Source: Novipirellula caenicola
Lineage (GTDB): Bacteria; Planctomycetota; Planctomycetia; Pirellulales; Pirellulaceae
Length of the DNA stretch: 64,000 bases
Assembly: GCF_039545035.1 (NCBI RefSeq)
Contig: NZ_BAABRO010000002.1
Location: 868,001 to 932,000 of the forward strand
Direction: 5' to 3'
The notes under the pieces were generated by a model. It was not told where the DNA came from and did no database searches. It was given only the letters and a program-made list of their open reading frames with translations. This document shows, one piece after another, positions 36,257 through 44,577 of the stretch. Made by a program: the position numbers and the translations under genes. Positions within the stretch are counted from its first letter, which is position 1. Every line of letters begins with the position of its first letter.

Positions 36257-39028
36257 TTATCGGTCGTGGAGTCGCCGTTGCATCTCTTGAAACCAAGTGG
36301 GGATGCTGGCGGGTGGAGTTGTCCCAACAAGTTCTTTCGAAAATGTATCTGTAACGATGTGTTCACCGAGTGCACGATAAGATTCAAATTGTTCTTCGTC
36401 ATAAGCGAGATCGGCGGTCGATTGATGCGGGAACTCTGGCTGCCGTTCGCGATAGCTCTCGATCGCTTTGCCCTCGTTGCCGCTGATTGAACTTTTTAAA
36501 TACAGCAGCCATCCGGTTTTGTCATCGCCATAGTCGATCTCACCAAGGGCAAAGTGGTAATCAACCGTGGGCGATGCCGCCTTGCCCGTGGGCGGTTTTT
36601 CGGTCGGGATGCCAGCATCGGTCTCGGCTCGTGCATCTGCAAACTTCAGCCGTGACAGATCAATCTTGATGTCGATTCCAAAATCGATTTTTGCATAGCG
36701 AATGACTTGCAAGAAACTGCCGCACGTGATCCCCGGATCGCACTCGCCATCGACCAACACGATGTAGCGGCAACGCCGACGTAGCAGTTCGTAGATGCCC
36801 ATGTTCTCGATATGACCGCCATCGGACAGATTGACGTAGGCGTAGGTGTCACGCACATCTCCGATAAATTGACGCAGCCAATACAGCGGTCCGGGGTTGC
36901 CATCGAGCCAGCCTTTCGCTCGATCTGGGACTCGCAGCCAATAATCCAGGCGGACATTGAGCAGCGCGGCCCAAAAATTGAAACGACTGCTGTTCACGCC
37001 CATGAACGGGGACGCGGCGGCGCCTGAAATGGCCACGGCCGTGGCAAGATCGACGCTGGGTTCGGTCTTCTCGATATCAGTCGTGTCAAAGTAACCCGTG
37101 GATTCGCTGCCGCAGTAATGTTTGCTAAACAGAAAGAAGTCCGCGGTGCGTCCACGAAGCGATTCGCGGTGCCCAGCCGGCGCGTTGAGCGATGCGTTGA
37201 TCAAGTGATAGGGTGCTTTCTCGGTTAGTTCGCTTAGCTTTTGCGGTGAACTTGCAATCACTTTGCCTTGCGAGTCCAGTTTTAAGTGATAAGCACGAGC
37301 CAAACGATCGCGATAGAACGGATGTAGCGAACAAGCATTGATGTTGAGAAACCAATGAGTCGCGGCAAACACGACCACGGCCAGCCCAAGCAGCCACCCC
37401 CATCGATTCATATCGAATTCGCGACAATCGCCAACGAATAAAAACTGGCTTGCAATCAGGGTGGCGACCATCCAGATAAACAGCAACGGCAAGATCACAA
37501 TTGCGATCGAAGCAAGGATCGGTTTCCAGCGGCTGGTTTTGCCGGTCATTGTGGTTAACCGCGAAACGATCGGAATCGCGATCGCCGACAACGCCGCGAT
37601 TATCGATTCGCCGGGGAGCGAAATCGACGTTTGGGTTGCTTCGTTGATCCAGTGGCTAAGCATGGCACCAAGTGGAAACGCCCACCAAGCAAACATGGCC
37701 AAGATGGCGAGGAACATCACTCCGCCCAAAATCAGCGCCGTCTCAGGCAAATTGGTCATCCCTTGTTTCCGCCGATAATGCTGTCGCACCGTGATCAAGA
37801 CGAGCTGTAATGTAAACAATGCCAATGCGATGGCGATAATCGCCCGCTCCCATCCTGATCTACGGTAAGCTTCTCCTTGAAGGGCGTGCGAGATCGCCTC
37901 TTGGTTCAGCAGGCAAATCACCAGGGTGAACAACAGCAACGGAGGCAGGACGACGAAGAAGCTGGCCAGCCAACCGGCAAACGCCAGGACGGGAATCTCC
38001 AGCCGTTTCCAAAATCCGCCGGTGAGCAACGACTTGCTGCTGGATCGCAAGTGACGCATCGGTGCGGATTCTTGCGTAGCGGTTCTAGCAAAAGGCAGAG
38101 TGTCTTTGCCGAGTCCAAGCCCAGGCGGCTGCGCCGATGGAGCATCTGCATTGATCGGGTTTGAATTCAATAAGCAAGTCAGAAACGACCCCGCATAGCC
38201 GCCGCCCGAGACGGTCGACAAATAATCAAAGTTCGCAAGCATGCCTTGCTTGGCGAGTCCTTGCAGTGCTCCGAGTGCAAACGTCGCCGAACGAAGCCCG
38301 CCGCCGGAAAGGGCGAGTCCGGTCAGATTGCTGGCCTCGTCATCAACCGAGCCACGTCGTGCTCGGATCGCGGTCAATTCATTTTCATGAACTTTGGTGG
38401 CGGTTGTACCGTCGACGCTAGGCGAAAACAGGATTTCCGTATAGGGCCATCCCGGCTCGGTATCGCTGCGAAGCGAGGGAATGGGTGTGTGAGCGTCGGG
38501 AACGGTCGACGATGAGACACGAATCGGCTGGTTCCGAGCCAACGCAAGAAACAGCTGTTCAAAGTAAACCACGATGCCTTGCAGTCGCTCAAGTTCTTCG
38601 CGGAAATCGTGGTTGTCATCTTCACTCAGTTTGCCGCTGGAGAACGGCTTGTGCCATTTCGAAGTGAAAGGCCGTACATCGTTATTGAGAAACGCCCAGA
38701 GGAGATCGGCAAACCGATGCGCCTCGGGGCCCGTCTTTTCGCAGATCTCACGTGCACACTCGAACAGTCCATGGACACTCTCGAGTGCCGATTTTTCATC
38801 CCCACGCAAATAGGGAAGCGGCCGAGTCACAATCCGGCTACGTAATTGGTTGTAAAACTCCCAAGCCGCCCGTTTGTCCGCATCGCTCGGATCAAAAGCC
38901 GCCTCGATCCAAGCATCCCCCAGCCGCATCACCAATTCCCGAGCGGTCGCATTGCCAGAATCCGCTACGACTGCATCGGAGTCCTGCTCGGGCGACTCTC
39001 CTAGAAGCCATTGTTTCCAGGTGATCAT
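36257..39028 (-). CDS. Patatin-like phospholipase with a six-helix membrane insert
   Basis: A 923-residue membrane-bound lipase. The N-terminal 230 residues are helical and charged, without a known domain. The patatin core starts with the oxyanion motif GLALSGGGLRSATF at about 237-250, and the nucleophile elbow STVSGGGYAG has S274. From about 345 to 565 there are six hydrophobic helices (for example PVLAFAGWLASFFVVLPPLL and GWLLGLAVVVFAATHWFL). The fold then resumes, with catalytic Asp in NLSDGGHIENMG near 735. The Ser-Asp dyad is thus split by a membrane domain. The ATG at 39028 begins MITWKQWLLGE. It is the first gene of an operon with two TIR genes. It probably degrades membrane phospholipid when activated; the trigger is unknown. 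Confidence 0.88.
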   Translation of the reverse strand: MITWKQWLLGESPEQDSDAVVADSGNATARELVMRLGDAWIEAAFDPSDADKRAAWEFYNQLRSRIVTRPLPYLRGDEKSALESVHGLFECAREICEKTGPEAHRFADLLWAFLNNDVRPFTSKWHKPFSSGKLSEDDNHDFREELERLQGIVVYFEQLFLALARNQPIRVSSSTVPDAHTPIPSLRSDTEPGWPYTEILFSPSVDGTTATKVHENELTAIRARRGSVDDEASNLTGLALSGGGLRSATFALGALQGLAKQGMLANFDYLSTVSGGGYAGSFLTCLLNSNPINADAPSAQPPGLGLGKDTLPFARTATQESAPMRHLRSSSKSLLTGGFWKRLEIPVLAFAGWLASFFVVLPPLLLFTLVICLLNQEAISHALQGEAYRRSGWERAIIAIALALFTLQLVLITVRQHYRRKQGMTNLPETALILGGVMFLAILAMFAWWAFPLGAMLSHWINEATQTSISLPGESIIAALSAIAIPIVSRLTTMTGKTSRWKPILASIAIVILPLLFIWMVATLIASQFLFVGDCREFDMNRWGWLLGLAVVVFAATHWFLNINACSLHPFYRDRLARAYHLKLDSQGKVIASSPQKLSELTEKAPYHLINASLNAPAGHRESLRGRTADFFLFSKHYCGSESTGYFDTTDIEKTEPSVDLATAVAISGAAASPFMGVNSSRFNFWAALLNVRLDYWLRVPDRAKGWLDGNPGPLYWLRQFIGDVRDTYAYVNLSDGGHIENMGIYELLRRRCRYIVLVDGECDPGITCGSFLQVIRYAKIDFGIDIKIDLSRLKFADARAETDAGIPTEKPPTGKAASPTVDYHFALGEIDYGDDKTGWLLYLKSSISGNEGKAIESYRERQPEFPHQSTADLAYDEEQFESYRALGEHIVTDTFSKELVGTTPPASIPTWFQEMQRRLHDR

Positions 39029-39372
39029 TTCGTAGATCCGTTTTCAATGTGTATGCATCTGCGGCGTCAAAATCAAAGCTTGGGGGCAAGCATTAATTGC
39101 AGGGAAAATTTTACACGTTAGTCCTCCGAATGTTATGCTGCATCTGGTGCAATTGCCAGCAATTTATAGTAATTGAGTCACATGGATATGATGTCCAGTG
39201 TTGTACGCACATCTGCATGAAGTTCTCGCCGTCTACTGCTCTATTCTTAGCGAGTTTTGGATGTGCGTTTGAGCCAGAAGATTAGCTTTTCCTTTTTGTT
39301 GTAAGATGTAAGCGTCTTGGGTTGGGTTTCCATTGGCACGCAGCATGGTCATGTCATCTGCATGCTAGAAAG
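39029..39372. other. AT-richer divergent intergenic region
   Basis: This 344-base gap between the patatin operon and a divergent TIR gene is visibly richer in A and T than its surroundings (for example AGCAATTTATAGTAATTGAG near 39158-39177). It must contain both promoters. No gene or clear operator is seen. Confidence 0.4.
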
Positions 39373-40425
39373 ATGAACAAGATGTCTGAAAGCGTTATCT
39401 TCTTTAGCCACAGTAAGAAAGATGAAGGCAAAGCCGTGGCGGTTTTGCAATACCTGCGAGACCGCGGCTACCCGAGCAACCGCCTGTTTTTAGATTCGGA
39501 TCGCAAAAGTGGAATTGTTCCTGGGAAGCGATGGGAGCAATTCCTGTTCAGTAAGCTACAAAACACCGCATGTTTGCTCGTCTTCGGGACAGAGAATTGG
39601 TGTCGATCCCAATGGTGCCTCGCAGAAGCCTTTATTGCAAAGAACACTGACAGAATCATACTGCCGCTCGATTTTGATGGCAGTGTCCAGTCATCACTCG
39701 TTAGTGAAATTCAGGCCATTCGGAATTTCGATTCCAATGATGTGGACTCTCTCGAATCTTTGTTATCGCAACTAAAGCAACTCGGATTATCGCCGCCACT
39801 TGAGAATGAGAATATCGATGGGTGGACTGTTAACGAAATGGACCAAGCATCCTTTGAACGGGCGGCAAAACAATCTCGTGAGAGTCGGCCTTGGTATTGG
39901 AAGCAAACGCCACTTGCTGTCTTTGCAACGTTTTTGTTGGTTGGGGTGCTAGTTCTTTCGCTAGTCGCGATACCAGCAACGCAAAAGCATTTCCATCGCC
40001 AGGAAAAACTTGCAGAGTATGCTGACTGTCCAAAAACTTCTTTAGGTGATACCGCGTCGATGCAAGCGTCTGAGCTTAAAGAATGGATGCAAGAGGTAAG
40101 ATCAGACCAGCGTCGTATATCGCTGCAAATATCCTTTACCGAGCGACAGTTCCAAAATGCCCGTGAGGGTAAAACAGTAGACGCGAGAATCAATGGGTTC
40201 GACGCTAGGCTCTATTTCAAAACAGCTGAATGGTGGCCTAATGAGGAAACATACGAAAGTGGGAACACTTCGACTGTGACAGGAAAGGTGACGTCGGGCG
40301 ACGTACATAGCGACCCAAATGATTCGGCTTTGGACTTGGGCGATTTGCAACTCAATCTTCACGGATTCAAGACAATCACACTAAAAGAGTGTGTGGTTAA
40401 TTCGAAATGCCAAGCCGAGCTTTAA
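39373..40425 (+). CDS. TIR-domain protein with a membrane anchor
   Basis: A 350-residue protein. The N-terminal TIR domain (about 5-130) has VIFFSHSKKDEGKAVAVLQ, a DSDRKSGIVPGKRWE loop, CLLVFGTENWCRSQW and W81-x3-E85, the NADase-type glutamate position. A single membrane helix follows at 181-200 (LAVFATFLLVGVLVLSLVAI). The last 150 residues are soluble, beta-rich and of no known family (FTERQFQNAREGKTVDAR). The ATG at 39373 is preferred over the frame opening at 39322, which adds a non-coding-like leader. The gene and its flanks are more AT-rich than neighbouring genes, suggesting recent acquisition. Its 3' end overlaps that of the convergent YTV-like gene by 29 bases. It may tie NAD signalling to an envelope sensor. 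Confidence 0.8.
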   Translation: MNKMSESVIFFSHSKKDEGKAVAVLQYLRDRGYPSNRLFLDSDRKSGIVPGKRWEQFLFSKLQNTACLLVFGTENWCRSQWCLAEAFIAKNTDRIILPLDFDGSVQSSLVSEIQAIRNFDSNDVDSLESLLSQLKQLGLSPPLENENIDGWTVNEMDQASFERAAKQSRESRPWYWKQTPLAVFATFLLVGVLVLSLVAIPATQKHFHRQEKLAEYADCPKTSLGDTASMQASELKEWMQEVRSDQRRISLQISFTERQFQNAREGKTVDARINGFDARLYFKTAEWWPNEETYESGNTSTVTGKVTSGDVHSDPNDSALDLGDLQLNLHGFKTITLKECVVNSKCQAEL

Positions 40426-40945
40426 TGGCTCGGACATCGCCCTCAATTTTGTTCAAAGTGTCTTCAATACTGGAAGAACTGCGAACGCTTTGACCTTCTT
40501 CTTCTAGGTATGGAACCTGAACCGAATACGTTTGTTCGATATGCTCGGTGTAGGGAACTTGAATCTGCACTTCTCTCTTTGAAATCGAACCGTCGCGGTT
40601 GACGATTTCCTCTTCTCTTGTTTCCAATCGATACTTCGTCACAGGAACGGTGCGCGTTCTATACTCAGTACGGTACTTGATGACGGGAACGCTAGGCGTT
40701 GGCGTACACGAGTTTATTTGTTCGACAGGGGCGTTATTGCAACATGGGACACTGTTGTGCCCGAGAACGCCCGTCGTTGCTGGCGCCAATGAGCCGTGAT
40801 AAACAACTGGGACATTACACGGAGGGCACACGACGGGGGTGGTTTGGCAGCAGTTGCGTTTTCCGAAACAGCCTGCTTCGGCCTGCGCTGCTCCGAAGAA
40901 TCCGGATGAAACCGCTGCTAAAAACGCCGCTTTGCGTATCAACAT
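40397..40945 (-). CDS. Exported protein with YTV-like Tyr/Val repeats
   Basis: A 182-residue protein with a signal peptide (MLIRKAAFLAAVSSGFFGAAQA). A Cys-rich stretch follows (CFGKRNCCQTTPVVCPPC), then repeats around VPVIKYRTEYRTRTVPVTKY and VQIQVPYTEHIEQTYSVQV, the pattern of the planctomycete YTV domain. A C-terminal predicted coiled helix (IEDTLNKIEGDVRAIKARLG) closes it. The frame opens at 41008, but the ATG at 40945 puts the signal peptide first. YTV proteins are surface or envelope proteins of unknown role. Its stop lies inside the 3' end of the convergent TIR gene. Confidence 0.68.
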   Translation of the reverse strand: MLIRKAAFLAAVSSGFFGAAQAEAGCFGKRNCCQTTPVVCPPCNVPVVYHGSLAPATTGVLGHNSVPCCNNAPVEQINSCTPTPSVPVIKYRTEYRTRTVPVTKYRLETREEEIVNRDGSISKREVQIQVPYTEHIEQTYSVQVPYLEEEGQSVRSSSSIEDTLNKIEGDVRAIKARLGISN

Positions 40946-41063
40946 GTTGTGTCCTCTTTGATCGAAAGTTGCAAAAAACTCGATGTAAACTCTTGCATGC
41001 AAGTTCAAACTTAACGACCATCAGAGGGGGTGTCAACAAAATATACGCTGCAGGGAAAGTACG

Positions 41064-42371
41064 ATGAGAGTGAAGGCTGTGGTGGCATTGGTCCTTGCTT
41101 GTTTGAACGCGAATTTTGCGTTTGCATTGGAGCAGGGAGATTTGGTCGCAGCCCGCCGCGATGTCTCCATCGTCCAAAACGCCAAAAGTGTTGACCAAGC
41201 TGGGGCCGGGCAAGTCTTAAAAGTGCTGCAGGTAAACGGTTCCAAAATCTTGGTCAGTCGCGGTCGTCCCGGTTGGTTGGCGATCGAGGATGTAGTCAAG
41301 CTCGATGCGGCGGAGGCATTTTTCAGTAAACCGTTTGCTACGGGAGCCAACGCGCGCGATTATTTGTCACGCGGTACTGTGCGGATGGCAATCGGAAAAC
41401 ATGCCGAAGGGATCGCCGATCTAAAAAAAGCACTGAAGATCGCGAACTCGCCAGGCGATTATCTCGAACCGCTTGCCTATGCTCAAATCACGGCCCAGGA
41501 TCAGCCGGCGGCTATCGCTACCTTTACCCGCGGCATCCAAGACGATCCCAAATCGGTGCCCGCTTGGATGGGACGCGGCTTGGCCTACTACCAAGTCGGG
41601 CAAAACCAAAACGCACTGGACGACTTCACCAAGGCGATCCAGCTTGATCCGAATCATGCGTTCTCACGCAAGTACATGGGGGCGCTACAACACGATCTTG
41701 GCAACGTCGATTCGGCTCGAAAGCAACTCGATTTGGCTGTCAAGCTTGATCCGCACGATGGTTTTGCCCGCAAAGCCCGGGGCCGCGTCCTATACGACCA
41801 GACCGACTACGCCGCTGCGCTCGAAGATTTTTCGATGGCCGTGACGCTCGATGCGGCCGATGGCGAAGCGGTTGCCGGACGGGGCGTGGTGCGATTGGCG
41901 ATTGGAGATGAGTTGGCCGCGGCGGAAGCGGATTTTAAAGCGGCGATCGAATTGGAAATGTATCCCGAAGAAAACGCGTACCTGTGGAGCAATCTTGGGC
42001 AGGTGCAAACTGAACTTGGCAAGTTTGATGAAGCCGAGCGAAATCTCGATCGTGCAATCGAACTTGCCCCCAAGATGAACGAAGCAAGAAGCCATCGGGC
42101 GTATCTGTTAGCGACTCATTCGCCGGATGCCGCCCGCATTGCTGCGGCGAAAGCGGACGTGCAGTCGGTGTTTGCGTCTCGCGAACCCCGGACGTATTGG
42201 GATTACCGAGCATTGGCCGCGGTGAACGCCGCGATGGGCGACTACGCTCGCGCCGCCAAGCACATGACACTCGGCGAAGCGATCGTGCGAAGCACCGGTC
42301 CAGTACGGTTCGTTGAACCCACGGTCGTTTTACGAAAATCCTACGATCAAAAACTCACACCGATGCCGTAG
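41064..42371 (+). CDS. Exported TPR protein with an SH3-like N-terminus
   Basis: A 435-residue protein. A signal peptide (VKAVVALVLACLNANFAFA) is followed by a small beta domain resembling bacterial SH3 (GDLVAARRDVSIVQNAKS, then VLQVNGSKILVSRGRPGWL). Residues about 95-400 hold tandem TPR repeats (for example AWMGRGLAYYQVGQNQNALDD and YLWSNLGQVQTELGKFDEAE). It is a periplasmic or secreted scaffold for protein contacts. It starts about 120 bases downstream of the divergent YTV-like gene and is followed by an Ig-like membrane protein on the same strand 92 bases later, so the two may be co-expressed. No enzymatic motif is present. Confidence 0.78.
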   Translation: MRVKAVVALVLACLNANFAFALEQGDLVAARRDVSIVQNAKSVDQAGAGQVLKVLQVNGSKILVSRGRPGWLAIEDVVKLDAAEAFFSKPFATGANARDYLSRGTVRMAIGKHAEGIADLKKALKIANSPGDYLEPLAYAQITAQDQPAAIATFTRGIQDDPKSVPAWMGRGLAYYQVGQNQNALDDFTKAIQLDPNHAFSRKYMGALQHDLGNVDSARKQLDLAVKLDPHDGFARKARGRVLYDQTDYAAALEDFSMAVTLDAADGEAVAGRGVVRLAIGDELAAAEADFKAAIELEMYPEENAYLWSNLGQVQTELGKFDEAERNLDRAIELAPKMNEARSHRAYLLATHSPDAARIAAAKADVQSVFASREPRTYWDYRALAAVNAAMGDYARAAKHMTLGEAIVRSTGPVRFVEPTVVLRKSYDQKLTPMP

Positions 42372-42463
42372 CGACAAAAGTCGCAGCAGCAAACGGCGAC
42401 TTTCGATCCTTGACGTTGTTGAGGACTTCAACTGCCATACCACCGCTTCATCTACCCGGGGAA

Positions 42464-44263
42464 ATGCGAGGCATGATTACACCAAAAACGAAAAGACTGA
42501 GAGCCTCGGAATCCGTTGATTTCAGCGTCGAGCAACTTCCCGATGGCAGCACCATCGAGCCTCCGGAAATGGGAACTTGGGATGCCGAGAGTCATCGCTA
42601 CACCGCTCCGGGTCAGATCGCCGAGCAGCAAGAGGTCCATTTAATCGTAAAAGCAGCCGGCGGGTCGGAAATCGATCGGGCAACAATGACGCTGTTGCCA
42701 CCCTCCCCCGCGCTGAAGTTGATCCCTGCGACTGTTGAGTTGACAGCGCGACAGCAGCAGTTGTTCAGTGCCGAACCTGAGGAGCCATTAACCTGGGAGA
42801 AACCTTTAACGGGCAAGATGACGCAAGAAGGAGTTTATACGGCGCCCTGGTGCATTTGGCGTCCACGGTCGGTCGTACTTACCGCTCGTAGTCGCGACGA
42901 GCCGCAGCGTTTTGCTAACGCGACGATCACGTTGCTGGACACACCGTTGAAGCGATTGTTCCTTGGCGTCTATTTATCTATTCTCGGTGCGTTGTTGATT
43001 TGGGCCATCGTCGACAGGTGGGAACAACTTTATTCGCCACCCGAAACGCCGCAAGTGATTGTCAGTCCTCCCATGGTAACGTTGAAGAAGACTGAAAAAC
43101 TCGCGTTTTCGGCATCGGTTGCCGGACGCACTGATGACGACGTCACGGCCTTTCGATGGTCCAAGACGAAAAGCGGGATAACCGACAGCGGCTCCCTCGA
43201 CGACGTGACGGGAGTCTACACGGCACCGGCTGAATTTTCCAAAGCGGAGCATGTGGTTGTCACGGCGGAGAGCGTTGACGCATCGGGGAGCTCCGGAACT
43301 GCGGTTGTCATCCTTTCGGATTCTAAACAACTTCAGGTTTTGCCTGTCGAGATCACCGCAAGAGCATCGCAGGTGATCCCGTTTGCCACCGTGACCGAAG
43401 TCGGAGACAGTGAACCGGAGGCGGCGCCAGATGCCAAAGTCAATTCATCATCATCCTCAAAAATTGCTTGGGGCATCGAGCCGAACGTAGGCAAGATATC
43501 CGAGGGCGGAGTCTATCAGGCTCCGGCCAGGATCGAAGAAACGCAAACGCTGACAGTGATTGCTCAAGACGAGAAGGACGAGTTGATTCGCGCAGCTGCA
43601 AATGTGACTCTCATCGCCTCGGTCGAATCGGGGGCTTCCCATAAAAGAGACATTCTGATTTTCGTGTTGCTAATGGGAGCCTTTGGTAGTTTGTTGCACT
43701 CGGTGGCATCGTTCACTGCATTTGTCGGAAACCGGCAATTCTCGCCGAGTTGGTGTTGGTGGTATCTGTTCCAGCCTTGTATCGGCGCCGGGCTTGCCCT
43801 GATCGTTTTCTTCGTGGTAGGACGCGGCCATATCGCCGGCGAATCGGTCGACAATCTATTTGGCATTGCGATGATCGCGGCACTGGTTGGACTGTTCTCC
43901 GACCAAGCGACGCTCAAGTTAAAAGAGTTGGTCGAAACCATTCTCACCACCAAAAAAGCGGATCGCCGCAGCGAACCGCTACAGCGTGATGCGACCAAGC
44001 CGGTTATTTCCGAGATCATTCCGCGTGCCATCAAGAAGGGAACGACCCCACCGCCTTCGCTTGAAATTCGCGGTACAAGCTTCGTCACCGGTTGCAAAGT
44101 GAAGGTGAATGGCTCACTGCGTGAACCGAAAAGTGTTGCCAGTACGAAGATCAACCTAAATCTTATCGCGGCGGATATTGCGAAACCAGGCAAGTTGAAT
44201 GTGGCGGTTGTCAACCCAAACGATGTGTCCTCCGGCGAAGCCACCGTGGACGTTACCGAGTAG
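42464..44263 (+). CDS. Membrane protein with Ig-like repeats and a C-terminal IPT/TIG-like domain
   Basis: A 599-residue protein. Three similar beta-sandwich repeats occur at about 15-165, 200-300 and 305-400, each ending in a G-x-Y-x-A-P strand (HRYTAPGQ, GVYTAPWC, GVYTAPAE, GVYQAPAR), the layout of bacterial Ig-like domains. A membrane helix (RLFLGVYLSILGALLIWAIV) lies after the first, and three more near 410-495 (IFVLLMGAFGSLLHSVASF, FQPCIGAGLALIVFFVVG, IAMIAALVGLF). The final 75 residues (SEIIPRAIKKGTTPPPSLEI, then VVNPNDVSSGEATVDV) match IPT/TIG folds. The ATG at 42464 or 42473 is likely. There is no signal peptide, so the N-terminal Ig repeat may be cytoplasmic. Role unknown. Confidence 0.68.
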   Translation: MRGMITPKTKRLRASESVDFSVEQLPDGSTIEPPEMGTWDAESHRYTAPGQIAEQQEVHLIVKAAGGSEIDRATMTLLPPSPALKLIPATVELTARQQQLFSAEPEEPLTWEKPLTGKMTQEGVYTAPWCIWRPRSVVLTARSRDEPQRFANATITLLDTPLKRLFLGVYLSILGALLIWAIVDRWEQLYSPPETPQVIVSPPMVTLKKTEKLAFSASVAGRTDDDVTAFRWSKTKSGITDSGSLDDVTGVYTAPAEFSKAEHVVVTAESVDASGSSGTAVVILSDSKQLQVLPVEITARASQVIPFATVTEVGDSEPEAAPDAKVNSSSSSKIAWGIEPNVGKISEGGVYQAPARIEETQTLTVIAQDEKDELIRAAANVTLIASVESGASHKRDILIFVLLMGAFGSLLHSVASFTAFVGNRQFSPSWCWWYLFQPCIGAGLALIVFFVVGRGHIAGESVDNLFGIAMIAALVGLFSDQATLKLKELVETILTTKKADRRSEPLQRDATKPVISEIIPRAIKKGTTPPPSLEIRGTSFVTGCKVKVNGSLREPKSVASTKINLNLIAADIAKPGKLNVAVVNPNDVSSGEATVDVTE

Positions 44264-44577
44264 GCACATTGATCACTCCGTCAATTTATTTGCTGATTTA
44301 CTGAGCCGCGACGCGTCAGCGGCCGGGTCCAATGCATCACCCGAGGCCTCACGGCCAACGGCTCAGTAGTGCAATCTACATTTCATTTAAATCAACCAGC
44401 CACCCGCGACTTCCACTACGGTTTTTAGACAGAGCCTAGTGGCGTGGATCGGAAAACAGATCAAAATATTTGAGTTTCTCAGCGGCAACCGGTAGTATGC
44501 ACTCGATGTTGAAGAATGGCTTGTTTTTAAGGTGAAACCGTCGTCGCGTAAGTGATTGTGAAACCGAGAGTCATGCT
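44264..44577. other. Intergenic region with a dispersed palindrome
   Basis: This 314-base gap holds the CTGAGCCGCG-family repeat (44301-44368). Beyond it, from 44380 to 44577, there is no recognisable gene. The promoter of the CYTH-like gene presumably lies here. Confidence 0.4.
44301..44368. repeat. Dispersed palindromic element, CTGAGCCGCG family
   Basis: Begins CTGAGCCGCGACGCGTCAG and ends CACGGCCAACGGCTCAG, with inner CGGGTCC / ACCCGAGG. Preceded by TGATTTA, as at 9398 and 59812. Confidence 0.6.
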
